A stretch of DNA of 34,214 bases, taken from NCBI RefSeq assembly GCF_029335975.1, contig NZ_JARJMT020000153.1, forward strand, positions 1 to 34,214. Reading direction: 5' to 3'. This DNA comes from Tepidimonas sp. GTDB taxonomy: Bacteria; Pseudomonadota; Gammaproteobacteria; Burkholderiales; Burkholderiaceae_C. Position numbers and translations under genes: made by a program. Numbering within the stretch: the stretch's first letter is position 1; every line of letters starts with the position of its first letter. The notes under the pieces were generated by a model. It worked only from the letters and a program-made list of their open reading frames with translations, was not told the origin of the DNA and did no database searches. Below, one piece after another: positions 9,789 through 18,900 of the stretch.

Positions 9789-10576
9789 AGGGGTGCTGCG
9801 GGAATGGGTGAGGACAACGTGTCCAGGGCGGCATCAGGCCATAACTGATTCCAGTATAGGCAATCCCAGCGCCAATCGGGGGTAGGTTCAGCAATGGCCT
9901 GACGAACGTCATGCAAAAAACGGTCGCGCGCTTCCTCGGCCGCCCCGAGCGACGCCAAATGGCGGGTGTTTTGCTGGCAATCGATCAAAGTCACGCCCCA
10001 GGCGCGGCAGGCGGCCACCAATGCCGCCAGTGCCATTTTGGAGGCGTTTGGGCGGTGGCTGAACATCGATTCGCCAAACACCGCGCGCCCCATGTTGACC
10101 AGGTACAAGCCGCCAACCAGTCGCCCATCCCACCATGCCTCGACGCTGTGGGCGATGCCCTCTCGATGCAGCCCTCGGTAGGCAGCCTTTATCTCGGGCA
10201 GGATCCAGGTGCCATGCTGCCCAGGGCGGGGGGTATGGGCGCAGGCCACGATCACGGCATCGAATGCGCTGTCCATGCGGATCTGCAGCCGCCCCTGACG
10301 CAGCGCAGCGCGCAGGGCCTTGCGCAGTGAATGGCTGGGGCGAAAGCGCGCAGGCCGCAGCACCATACGCGGATCGGGGCTCCACCACAGGATGGGCTGG
10401 CCCTCGCTGTACCACGGGAATATCCCCTGGCGGTACGCTTGCCGCAGGGTCGGAGTGTCCAGCGTGCCGCCGGCCGCGAGCAGTCCGGGGATGGGATCCT
10501 GTTGTCCCCAGGCACTTTCCGCAGGCGGGAACGGGGCGCCGGGATCCAACCAGGGTAGCGGGCGCGGGGGGCTCAT
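9785..10576 (-). CDS. aat: Leucyl/phenylalanyl-tRNA--protein transferase
   Basis: Adds leucine or phenylalanine from tRNA to proteins starting with Arg or Lys, creating an N-degron for ClpS/ClpAP. The 263-residue protein shows the family landmarks: [33 protein letters not shown], the [28 protein letters not shown] core and [13 protein letters not shown]. The ATG at 10576 overlaps the nth stop codon as ATGA, and the [13 protein letters not shown] start fits the family, so the longer in-frame upstream ATG (10678) inside nth is not used. It is the middle gene of nth-aat-bpt. Confidence 0.94.
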   Translation of the reverse strand: MSPPRPLPWLDPGAPFPPAESAWGQQDPIPGLLAAGGTLDTPTLRQAYRQGIFPWYSEGQPILWWSPDPRMVLRPARFRPSHSLRKALRAALRQGRLQIRMDSAFDAVIVACAHTPRPGQHGTWILPEIKAAYRGLHREGIAHSVEAWWDGRLVGGLYLVNMGRAVFGESMFSHRPNASKMALAALVAACRAWGVTLIDCQQNTRHLASLGAAEEARDRFLHDVRQAIAEPTPDWRWDCLYWNQLWPDAALDTLSSPIPAAPL

Positions 10577-11256
10577 CGGGGAGCAGTTGTGGTTCGACGC
10601 CGGTTGCGGGTCTGGCTCGAGGCTTTCGCCTGCGCCTTGGCATGTTCGCACCACCCCGCCACCAGGCACGCGCCGCACTGCGGCGCGCGTGCGGTGCAGG
10701 TGTAGCGCCCGTGCAGGATCAGCCAGTGGTGTGCGTTGCGCAAAAAACGCTTAGGTATGCGCTGCAGCAGCCCTTGCTCGACCTGCAGCGGCGTCTTGCC
10801 GGGGGCAAGACCCGTGCGGTTGGCGACGCGAAAGATGTGCGTGTCCACCGCCATCGTCGGTTCGCCGAAAGCGACGTTGAGCACCACGTTGGCGGTCTTG
10901 CGACCGACGCCGGGCAGAGCCTCCAGTTCCTCGCGGCGACGCGGGACTTCGCCACCATGGCGCTGCAGCAGCAAGCGGCAGGTCTCGATCAGGTGGCGCG
11001 CCTTGCTGCGATACAGCCCGATGGTGCGGATGTGGCTTTCCAGCCCCTCCTGCCCGAGCGCGAGGATGGCTTGCGGCGTATTGGCGACGACAAACAGCCG
11101 CCGCGTGGCCTGGTTGACGCTGCGGTCGGTGGCCTGGGCGCTCAGCATCACCGCCACGAGCAGCTCGAACACGCTCGTATACTCGAGTTCGGTTTGCGGC
11201 TCAGGCCGCTCGGCCTGCAGGACCGAGAAAAAGGCTTCGATGTCGCGCGGTTTCAT
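10573..11256 (-). CDS. nth: Endonuclease III (DNA glycosylase / AP lyase)
   Basis: Removes oxidised pyrimidines from DNA and nicks the abasic site, starting base-excision repair. With the ATG at 11256 the numbering coincides with E. coli Nth: catalytic Lys120 in the helix-hairpin-helix LPGVGRKTANVV, Asp138 in AVDTHIFRV, and the [4Fe-4S] ligands Cys187, Cys194, Cys197 and Cys203 (C-x6-C-x2-C-x5-C). The protein is 227 residues, with a basic tail of about 20 residues beyond the cluster. An in-frame extension to 11526 would overlap the divergent aminotransferase and has no family support. It heads the nth-aat-bpt operon. Confidence 0.96.
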   Translation of the reverse strand: MKPRDIEAFFSVLQAERPEPQTELEYTSVFELLVAVMLSAQATDRSVNQATRRLFVVANTPQAILALGQEGLESHIRTIGLYRSKARHLIETCRLLLQRHGGEVPRRREELEALPGVGRKTANVVLNVAFGEPTMAVDTHIFRVANRTGLAPGKTPLQVEQGLLQRIPKRFLRNAHHWLILHGRYTCTARAPQCGACLVAGWCEHAKAQAKASSQTRNRRRTTTAPR

Positions 11257-11279
11257 CACAGGTCCGTGGCGCCTGAGTG

Positions 11280-11301
11280 GGCCCCTGACAACGCAGGGGC
11301 C
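11280..11301. promoter_or_regulatory. Perfect inverted repeat between nth and the aminotransferase gene
   Basis: GGCCCCTG (11280-11287) and CAGGGGCC (11294-11301) form a perfect 8-base inverted repeat with a 6-base centre. It is centred in the 76-base gap between two divergent genes. It may be an operator for either gene, or a hairpin in an early transcript; no T-tract follows on either strand. Confidence 0.4.
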
Positions 11302-11332
11302 GCGGATCGGTACTCTTCCTGAAGGATCAGCG

Positions 11333-12553
11333 ATGACCGATGATACGCCTACCTCCCCGCTGCGGCTGGCTGAGCGGCTTGCCCATGTCGAGACCTCGGC
11401 AATCCGGGAGCTGTTCAAGCTGCTGGGTAAGCCTGGCATCATCAGTTTCGCTGGCGGTTTTCCGGATGCGGCGCTGTTCGATGTGGAGGGTATCCGCGAG
11501 GCGACACTGGCAGCGCTGGCGGCCAATCCCGGCGCAGCGTTGCAGTACGGCGCGACCGAAGGCTACGAGCCGCTGCGCGAGCAGCTCGCCGCCTTTATGG
11601 CTGTCAAAGGCGCACGCGACTTGGCGCCCACCGATCTGATCGTAACCACCGGCAGCCAGCAGGCATTGGACCTGATCGGCAAGACGCTCGTCTCACCGGG
11701 CGACAAGGTGATCGTTGAGGCACCGACTTTCCTGGCCACCATCCAGTGCTTCCGACTCTATGGCGCGCAACTGCTGACGGTGCCGGTGGACGGGCAGGGC
11801 GCTGATGTCGAGGCGCTGGAGTGCCTGATCGAGCAGCACCGGCCCAAGTTCGTCTACCTGATCCCGACGTATGGCAACCCAAGCGGCGCGCAGATGAGCC
11901 TAGAGCGCCGCCGCCGCGTTCTAGAGCTGGCGGTGCGCACGCGCACGCTGGTGGTGGAGGACGATCCGTACGGCGATCTCTACTTCGACGCTCCGCCACC
12001 GCCAAGCCTGCTGGCGCTCAGCCCCGAGGTGCCTGGTAGCCGGGAGTGCCTGGTGCACTGCGGCAGCCTGAGCAAGGTGCTTTCGCCAGGGCTGCGCATC
12101 GGCTGGATGGTGGCCCCAGCCGAGCTGTTGGCCAAGGCGACGATGTGCAAGCAGTTCAGCGACGCGCACACCAGCACCTTCGCGCAGGCGACGGCGGCGC
12201 AGTACTTGGCCAGTGGCCGCATGCCGCAGACCCTTGCGCGCGTGCGCGGCATCTACGCCCGCCGCGCCGCGGCGATGGTGGATGCGCTGCGGCAGTCGCT
12301 GGGGGCGGCGATCGACTTCGTGCCGCCGCGCGGCGGGCTGTTCGTCTGGGCGCGGCTGACCGGTGCGGGCGGCAAAACGACTGACGGCGGTGAGCTGGCC
12401 CGCCGGGCGATCGAGCAGGGTGTGGCTTTCGTGCCGGGGGCACCGTTTTTCGCCCGCGATCCGGATCCGGCGACGCTGCGGCTGAGCTTTGCGACGATGG
12501 ACGAGGCGGGCATTCGTGAAGGCGTGCAGCGGTTGGCAGCGGCGCTGGGTTGA
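11333..12553 (+). CDS. PLP-dependent aminotransferase (class I/II, 2-aminoadipate/aromatic type)
   Basis: Fold-type I aminotransferase of 406 residues. Landmarks are the substrate-loop region KPGIISFAGGFPDAALFD, TTGSQQALDLIGK (PLP phosphate region), PTYGNPSGAQM (Asn contacting PLP), VEDDPYGDLYF (Asp pairing with the PLP ring nitrogen), and HCGSLSKVLSPGLRIGW, which holds the Schiff-base Lys and the phosphate-binding Arg. This subgroup includes 2-aminoadipate, valine-pyruvate and aromatic aminotransferases, and the sequence alone does not settle the substrate. GAAGGATCAG six bases before the ATG supports the start. The stop TGA abuts the stop of the convergent thioredoxin gene (TGATCA), leaving no intergenic terminator. 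Confidence 0.88.
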   Translation: MTDDTPTSPLRLAERLAHVETSAIRELFKLLGKPGIISFAGGFPDAALFDVEGIREATLAALAANPGAALQYGATEGYEPLREQLAAFMAVKGARDLAPTDLIVTTGSQQALDLIGKTLVSPGDKVIVEAPTFLATIQCFRLYGAQLLTVPVDGQGADVEALECLIEQHRPKFVYLIPTYGNPSGAQMSLERRRRVLELAVRTRTLVVEDDPYGDLYFDAPPPPSLLALSPEVPGSRECLVHCGSLSKVLSPGLRIGWMVAPAELLAKATMCKQFSDAHTSTFAQATAAQYLASGRMPQTLARVRGIYARRAAAMVDALRQSLGAAIDFVPPRGGLFVWARLTGAGGKTTDGGELARRAIEQGVAFVPGAPFFARDPDPATLRLSFATMDEAGIREGVQRLAAALG

Positions 12554-13108
12554 TCAACCTGCTGCGCCTGGCGACCGCAGCGTGGCCGCCCACAGCCTGA
12601 GCCGCATGCCGACGCCTGTCGTGTAGCCGACGGTCACATGGCGCAGGCGGTTGCCGGCGTCCAGCACCGCAAACACCGGCACCGAGCGCCAGCCGTGCGC
12701 CGCGGCGAGCTGCCCGTCTGCGTCCAGCACCGTGATCCACGGCAGCCCGCGCTGGCGCAGGTAAGCTCGCACGGCGGCCGCATCGCCGCTGCGCGTGGCC
12801 AGCGTTACCAGCGGGCGGTCGGCGGCCAGCGCGGTGACAGAGCCTTCCTCGGCGCGGCAGATGCTGCACCAAGTGGCCCAGATGTGCAGCGCCACGGGCG
12901 AGCCGGCGCCGGCGCCGAGCTGGGCGCGCAGGTCGGCCCAGCTACCGCGGCCTTCGGTGCCGTCCGGCAGCAGCCACGCCAGTGTGCCCTCGGGTGCCCA
13001 ACGCTCGGGCGTGGCGCGCGTCATCCACGCCTGCACCCCAAGGAAAACCCCGAGCGCCAGCGTCAGGGTGATCGAAGCTTCGCGTACAAAATGGCGGATG
13101 CGGCCCAT
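12554..13108 (-). CDS. Membrane-anchored thioredoxin-like protein (TlpA/ScsD type)
   Basis: A 184-residue protein with one N-terminal membrane helix (residues about 13-29) and a periplasmic thioredoxin-fold domain. The redox motif is WCSIC (Cys81, Cys84) and the cis-Pro loop is SVPVFAVLD. Proteins like this reduce or shuffle disulfides in the periplasm, for instance in cytochrome c maturation or stress defence; the partner here is unknown. The start at 13108 is preferred over an ATG at 13129 because CACAAT lies six bases before 13108, matching the promoter-start spacing seen elsewhere in the window. The gene is divergent from trpB2. Confidence 0.83.
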   Translation of the reverse strand: MGRIRHFVREASITLTLALGVFLGVQAWMTRATPERWAPEGTLAWLLPDGTEGRGSWADLRAQLGAGAGSPVALHIWATWCSICRAEEGSVTALAADRPLVTLATRSGDAAAVRAYLRQRGLPWITVLDADGQLAAAHGWRSVPVFAVLDAGNRLRHVTVGYTTGVGMRLRLWAATLRSPGAAG

Positions 13109-13114
13109 GGCGCC

Positions 13115-13123
13115 ATTGTGCCA
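13115..13123 (-). promoter_or_regulatory. Candidate extended -10 promoter for the thioredoxin gene
   Basis: On the minus strand TGG is followed by CACAAT, with only six bases (GGCGCC) to the ATG at 13108. Transcription would start at or next to the start codon, giving a leaderless or nearly leaderless mRNA. Confidence 0.42.
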
Positions 13124-13163
13124 GGGCATCCCCTACCGTATCCGACCCTCGAGGAGATCCCCC

Positions 13164-14534
13164 GTGACGACGCCGACCAAGTTCCTGCTGCAGGAAAGCC
13201 AGATGCCCAAGTACTGGTACAACATTGCTGCGGACCTACCCAAGGCCCCGCCGCCGGTGTTGCACCCGGGAACGCTGCAGCCGGTCGGTCCGGACGACCT
13301 GGCGCCACTGTTTCCGTTGGAGCTGATTTTGCAAGAGGTCAGCACCGAGCGCGAGATCGAGATCCCCGAACCCGTGCGCGAGATTTACCGCCTGTGGCGG
13401 CCGAGCCCGCTGTTTCGTGCCCACCGGCTGGAGAAGGCGCTGGGCACACCAGCCAAGATCTTCTACAAGTACGAGGGCGTCAGCCCGGCGGGCAGCCACA
13501 AGCCCAACACCGCCGTGCCACAGGCGTTCTACAACGCACAGGCCGGCACCCGGCGCCTGACGACCGAGACCGGCGCCGGCCAGTGGGGCACATCGCTGTC
13601 GTTTGCGGGCCACCTGTTCGGGCTGGAGGTGCTGGTGTTCCAGGTGCGCGTGTCCTACGACCAAAAGCCCTACCGCCGTGCCGTGATGGAAACCTACGGC
13701 GCACGCTGCCTGCCGTCGCCGTCCACCGAGACGGAATACGGCCGGCGCGTGTTGGCGCAGCGGCCGGACCACCCCGGCAGCCTTGGCATTGCCATTTCCG
13801 AAGCGGTGGAGCTGGCAGCGCAGCGCGAGGACACCAAGTACGCGCTCGGCTCGGTGCTCAATCATGTGCTGCTGCACCAGACGGTCATCGGCCTGGAGGC
13901 GATGGAGCAGCTGCAGATGGCCGATGCCTGGCCGGACGTCATCGTCGGCGCCACCGGCGGTGGCAGCAACTTTGCCGGCATCGCCTTCCCGTTCATCGGG
14001 CACGGACTACGCGGTGGGGCGCGGCCGCGCATCGTCGCGGTGGAGCCGGCCGCCTGCCCGTCGCTGACGCGGGGCAAGTACGCCTACGACTTTGGCGACA
14101 CAGCGCACCTGACGCCGCTGACCAAGATGCACACGCTGGGGTCGACCTTCACGCCGCCGCCGTTCCACGCTGGCGGGCTGCGCTACCACGGCATGGCGCC
14201 GCTGGTGTCGCACCTGAAAGAGCTGGGGCTGATCGAGGCGGTGGCCTACACGCAGACCCAGTGTTTCGAGGCCGGTGTGCTGTTCGCACGCAGCGAAGGC
14301 ATCGTGCCGGCGCCGGAAGCCAACCACGCCGTCAAGGGCGCGATCGAGGAGGCGCTGCGCTGCAAGCGCGAGGGCAGGAGCGAGACGATCCTGTTCAACC
14401 TGTGCGGTCACGGCCACTTCGACATGGCCGCGTATCAGAAGTACTTCGCCGGCGAGCTCAAGGACGAGACCTACGATGAACGCGAGCTGGCGATGGCGCT
14501 CTCAGGCCTGCCGAGTGTGCCGGAGCCGGTTTGA
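13164..14534 (+). CDS. trpB: Tryptophan synthase beta-like protein, TrpB2 type
   Basis: PLP-dependent beta-replacement enzyme of 456 residues, about 55 longer than ordinary TrpB and with the N-terminal extension typical of TrpB2 (starting near [11 protein letters not shown]). Lys113 in GSHKPN forms the PLP Schiff base, Glu135 in TETGAGQWG is the expected catalytic acid, and GATGGGSN binds the cofactor phosphate. The start is GTG at 13164 with GAGGAG seven bases upstream. No trpA is nearby; TrpB2 enzymes generally do not depend on the TrpA partner and may make tryptophan from serine and indole. A real tryptophan operon presumably lies elsewhere. Convergent with serB. Confidence 0.9.
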   Translation: MTTPTKFLLQESQMPKYWYNIAADLPKAPPPVLHPGTLQPVGPDDLAPLFPLELILQEVSTEREIEIPEPVREIYRLWRPSPLFRAHRLEKALGTPAKIFYKYEGVSPAGSHKPNTAVPQAFYNAQAGTRRLTTETGAGQWGTSLSFAGHLFGLEVLVFQVRVSYDQKPYRRAVMETYGARCLPSPSTETEYGRRVLAQRPDHPGSLGIAISEAVELAAQREDTKYALGSVLNHVLLHQTVIGLEAMEQLQMADAWPDVIVGATGGGSNFAGIAFPFIGHGLRGGARPRIVAVEPAACPSLTRGKYAYDFGDTAHLTPLTKMHTLGSTFTPPPFHAGGLRYHGMAPLVSHLKELGLIEAVAYTQTQCFEAGVLFARSEGIVPAPEANHAVKGAIEEALRCKREGRSETILFNLCGHGHFDMAAYQKYFAGELKDETYDERELAMALSGLPSVPEPV

Positions 14535-14540
14535 GCGCCC

Positions 14541-15257
14541 TCAGGGCCGCACGACTTCCAGCAGCCGATCCAGCCCGCCCATGTCGATGGCGACATGGGC
14601 CTGCTGGCGCACCTTGGGCTTGGCGCGGTAGGCTACCGCCAGGCCGGCAGCGGCCATCATCTCCAGGTCGTTGGCGCCGTCGCCCATGGCGATCGCCTGC
14701 TCGGGCGCGCAGCCGATCAGATCACACGCCTGCAGCAGCGTGCGGCGCTTTTCGGCGCCGTCGCAGATATCGCCCCAGTGCTGGTCCAGGAGCCGGCCGG
14801 TCAGGCGTCCATCGACGATTTCCAGCCGATTGCTGCGCGCGAAGTCCAGCGCCAGCCGCTCGCGCAGCCGGTCGGTGAAGAAGGTAAAGCCCCCGCTGAC
14901 CAGCAGCACCTTGAGGCCCGCCCCTTTGCAGGTCAGTATCAGCTCGGCAGCGCCGGGGTTGAGCCGGAGGCGCTGGCGATACACATCCTCCAGATGCTGC
15001 ACCGGCACGCCCGCCAGCAGCGCCACGCGGCGGCGCAGGCTTTCTTTGTAGTCGGTGATCTCGCCGCGCATCGCAGCCTCGGTGATGGCGGCGACCTCGG
15101 CCTTGCGCCCGGCGGCGTCGGCGATCTCGTCCACGCACTCGATGCTGATCAGCGTGGAGTCCATGTCGAAGGCGATCAGCTTGAAGTCGCGCAGGCGCAG
15201 CGGCGGCGCGATGCCTCGCACGGCGAGGCCAGGGGCGATGTCGGACAGTGGGGTCAT
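14541..15257 (-). CDS. serB: Phosphoserine phosphatase
   Basis: HAD-superfamily enzyme that hydrolyses O-phosphoserine to serine, the last step of serine synthesis. The 238-residue protein has the four HAD motifs: DMDST (nucleophile Asp31, acid Asp33), VSGGF, the Lys of a downstream conserved segment, and GDGANDLEMM. It lacks the N-terminal ACT-like domains of longer SerB forms and is a short form. The ATG at 15257 is chosen because the protein then starts close to the HAD fold and because GATAAT lies seven bases before it. A further in-frame ATG at 15266 overlaps that hexamer. It follows the YitT gene after 34 bases. Confidence 0.92.
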   Translation of the reverse strand: MTPLSDIAPGLAVRGIAPPLRLRDFKLIAFDMDSTLISIECVDEIADAAGRKAEVAAITEAAMRGEITDYKESLRRRVALLAGVPVQHLEDVYRQRLRLNPGAAELILTCKGAGLKVLLVSGGFTFFTDRLRERLALDFARSNRLEIVDGRLTGRLLDQHWGDICDGAEKRRTLLQACDLIGCAPEQAIAMGDGANDLEMMAAAGLAVAYRAKPKVRQQAHVAIDMGGLDRLLEVVRP

Positions 15258-15264
15258 GGGCGGC

Positions 15265-15270
15265 ATTATC
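15265..15270 (-). promoter_or_regulatory. Candidate -10 element for serB
   Basis: GATAAT on the minus strand, with seven bases to the chosen ATG. If used, serB has its own promoter and a nearly leaderless transcript, as well as possible read-through from mfd-yitT. No -35 was identified. Confidence 0.35.
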
Positions 15271-15291
15271 GCGGGGTGGCGTGGCGGGCCA

Positions 15292-15912
15292 TCAGTACGC
15301 CACATAGCGCCCAGGCTTGTGGTTCATGGCCAGCGTCAGGTTCATCAGCGCTGCACCGAGCACCGACAGCAGCAGCTGCAGCGGGCCGACCCAAGGCATG
15401 GCGGCCAGCAGGATGACGGCGTCGATGGCCAGCTGCACCACCCCGGCGCGCCAACCGTAGCGCTCCTGCAGCCACAGCACCAGGGTGTTGAAGCCGCCGA
15501 GGCTCGCCCGGTGGCGGAACAGGATGATGAAGCCCACCCCAATCAGCAACCCGCCGGCCACGGCGGCAAACCACGGGCTGAGCGCGCCCATGACGATCCA
15601 GCGCGGCATGACCTCGGTGAACGCGGCCAGCAGCCCGACGGCCAGCACCGTCTTGAGCGTGAACGCGCGGCCCATGCGCACCCAGGCCAGCGCGTAAAAC
15701 GGCAGGTTGATCGCGAACACCAGTGTGCCGAACGGCCAGCCGCTGGCGTAGTGCAGCACGAACGCCAGCCCCACCGTGCCGCCGGTGACGAACCCAGCAT
15801 GGCGAAACAGCACCAGCCCCAGCGCCACGATCAGCGTGCCGGTCAGCAGCGCCTGGGCATCGTCCAGCCAGGTATGGCGCGGGGTGGGAAAAGGCGTCTC
15901 GGCGGCAGTCAT
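15292..15912 (-). CDS. YitT family membrane protein
   Basis: A 206-residue integral membrane protein with about five or six hydrophobic helices. The family signature is visible in the glycine-rich first part (TGTLIVALGLVLFRHAGFVTGGTVGLAF) and in GVGFIILFRHRASLGGFNTLVLWLQE; both carry the F-R-H-x-A/x-GG type repeat of the two halves. It belongs to the short form without the C-terminal DUF2179 domain. Transport activity is suspected for the family but the substrate is unknown. The ATG overlaps the mfd stop codon as ATGA, so it is translationally coupled to mfd. Confidence 0.85.
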   Translation of the reverse strand: MTAAETPFPTPRHTWLDDAQALLTGTLIVALGLVLFRHAGFVTGGTVGLAFVLHYASGWPFGTLVFAINLPFYALAWVRMGRAFTLKTVLAVGLLAAFTEVMPRWIVMGALSPWFAAVAGGLLIGVGFIILFRHRASLGGFNTLVLWLQERYGWRAGVVQLAIDAVILLAAMPWVGPLQLLLSVLGAALMNLTLAMNHKPGRYVAY

Positions 15913-18900
15913 GCGGTTTCGGTGGCCAAAGGCTGGCCCAGCGATCGCAGAACGTCGCGCACCAACTGGGTACGCGCCGCGGGTTCGGGCAAGGCGCGCT
16001 CGATCTTCAGGCGGTCATTGCCCGCCAGTTTGACTTGGCGGTTCTTTTGCACCAGCTCGATGATGCGCATCGGGTCCACCGGCGGGTTGGGGCGAAAGCT
16101 GATCAGCACATGCGACGGGGCAGCGTCGATCTTGACCACCCCATATCGGCTGGCCAGCACCCGCAGTCGGTGTACATCGATCAGGTTGTGCGCGGGCGGA
16201 GGCAGTTTGCCAAAGCGGTCGACGATTTCTTCCACCAGCGCGTCGATCTGCTCGTTGGTCTTGGCGGTGGCGAGCTTCTTGTAAAAGCTCAGCCGCAGGT
16301 GCACATCGCCGCAGTAATCCTGCGGTAACAGGGCCGGGGCATGTAGGTTGATGTCGATGGTCGCCGCCAGGGGCTTGAGCAGGTCGGGCTCCTTGCCTTC
16401 GCGCAAACTGCGCACAGCCTCGGCCAGCATTTCGTTGTAGAGCTGAAAGCCCACTTCCATCATGTTGCCGCTCTGGCTCTCGCCCAAAACCTCACCGGCG
16501 CCGCGGATTTCCAAGTCGTGCATCGCCAGGTAAAAGCCGCTGCCCAGTTCCTCCATCTGTTGGATGGCCTCCAGCCGCTGTGCGGCCTGCTTGGTCAACC
16601 CCTGCATGTCCGGCACCAGCAAATAGGCATAGGCCTGGTGATGGCTGCGACCCACCCGCCCGCGCAACTGGTGCAACTGCGCCAGGCCAAACTTGTCGGC
16701 ACGGCTGATGACGATGGTGTGGGCGGTGGGCACATCGTTGCCGGTTTCGTTGATGGTCGAGCACAGCAGCAGGTTGAAGCGCTGCGCGACGAAGTCGCGC
16801 ATGACGCGCTCCAGCTCTCGCTCCGGCATCTGGCCGTGGGCGATTCCGATGCGCGCCTCCGGCAGTAACTGCTCCAATTTGAGGCGCCGGTTTTCGATGG
16901 TTTCCACCTCGTTGTGCAGGAAATAGACCTGTCCGCCGCGCTTGAGCTCGCGCAGTACCGCCTCACGGATGACGCCGGGGTTTTCCTCGCGTACGAAGGT
17001 TTTGATCGCCAACCGTCGTTGGGGAGCCGTGGCAATGACCGACAGATCCCGCAGTCCCTCCAGCGCCATGCCGAGTGTGCGCGGAATGGGCGTGGCGGTC
17101 AGCGTCAGCACGTCCACTTCGGCACGCAGCGCCTTGATGGCCTCCTTGTGCCGCACCCCGAAGCGGTGCTCCTCGTCGATGATCAGCAGCCCCAGGTTCT
17201 TGAACTGGGTCTTATCAGACAGCAGTTTGTGTGTGCCCACCACGATATCGATCGTGCCGTCTGCAAGGCCCTTGAGCGCTGCCGCGATCTCCTTGGCGGT
17301 GCGAAAGCGGCTCATCTCGGCGATGCGCACCGGCCAGCGCGCAAATCGGTCCACCAGCGTCTGGTAGTGCTGCTCCGCCAACAGCGTCGTCGGAGCCAGG
17401 AAGGCGACCTGCTTGCCCCCGGTGACGGCGATGAAGGCGGCGCGCAGCGCCACCTCCGTTTTGCCAAAGCCGACGTCGCCACAGACCAGCCGGTCCATCG
17501 GACGAGGGCTGATCATGTCCTGAATGACCGCGTGGATGGCTGCGCGCTGGTCCGGTGTCTCCTCGAAGCCAAAGTCGTTGGCAAAAGCCTCATAGTCCTT
17601 GGCATTGAAACGGAAGGCATGACCTTCGCGCGCCGCGCGGCGCGCATAGACGTCGAGCAGCTCCGCGGCGGTGTCGCGTATCTGCTCGGCGGCCTTGCGC
17701 CGGGCTTTGTCCCACTGGCCGCTGCCCAAGCGGTGCAGCGGCGCTTCCTCGGCGCTGACACCGGTGTAGCGACTGATCAGGTGCAGTTGCGACACCGGCA
17801 CATAAAGCGTTGCGCCCTGTGCGTACTCCAAGTGCAAAAATTCCTGCAGCGCCGGCGCGCCATCCGGGGTTTTTTCCCCTAGGTCCAGATTGACGAGTCC
17901 ACGGTAGCGACCAATGCCATGCTGGGCGTGCACGACAGGGTCGCCCAACTGCAACTCGCTCAGGTCCTTGATCAGCGCTTCAACATCGCTGACTTGTTCC
18001 TGCTTGCGCCGCCGACGCACGGTCGGGCCGGTGGCGAAGAGCTCCGTCTCGGTGACGAGCTCGATGCCGACCTCCGGCCAGGCGAATCCGGCGGCCAATG
18101 GCCCGGTGGCGATACCCACTGGCTCCGTGCTGGCTCGAAAGGCCGCCAGGTCGTCGAAGACCGGGGGATCGAGTCGGTTGGCGCGTAGAAAGTCCCGCAG
18201 GCTCTCGCGCCGGCCATCGCTTTCGGCCAAGATCAGTACCCGAGCGGCGCTGCGCCGCAGATGGGCATGCAGCCGCTGCAGGGGGTCGTCGGCGCCGCGC
18301 TGAACCGTCAGGTCGGGCAGCGCATCGATGACGCCGGACCAGGCTGTCAACGCTTGCGCGGCCGTGGCCGGGCGCAACGCCCACTGGGCGTGCGACTTGG
18401 CGCGGGCGTAAAAACCTTCGGCATCCAAAAATAGCGTCTCCGGCGGCAGGGCCGGGCGCTCCGGGTCGCCCTGCGCCAGGCGGTAACGCTCGCGGGTGTC
18501 CTGCCAAAAACGCTGGAATGCCTCATCCAAGTCTCCGTGCCACACCAGCGTGGCGTCCGGGCCCAGATAGTCGAAAACAGTGGCCGTCTCGTCGAAGAAC
18601 AGTGGCAGGTAGTACTCGATGCCCGCCGCAGCCACGCCGTTGCCGATGTCTTTGTAGAGGCGGCTTTTGCTCGGATCACCTTCGAGCAATTCGCGCCATC
18701 GGGCGCGAAAGCGCGCCCGTGCCGCTTCATCCATCGGAAATTCGCGCCCGGGCAACAGGCGCACCTCGGGCACTGGGTAGAGGCTGCGCTGCGTGTCTGG
18801 GTCGAAGGTGCGGATGGAGTCGATCTCGTCGTCGAACAGATCGACCCGGTACGGCATGGGCGAACCCATGGGGAAAAGGTCGATCAGCCCGCCGCGCACG

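Noticed and set aside
12795-13163. 123-residue N-terminal extension of TrpB2
   Set aside because: It overlaps the divergent thioredoxin gene; a GTG with GAGGAG upstream gives the correct family length.
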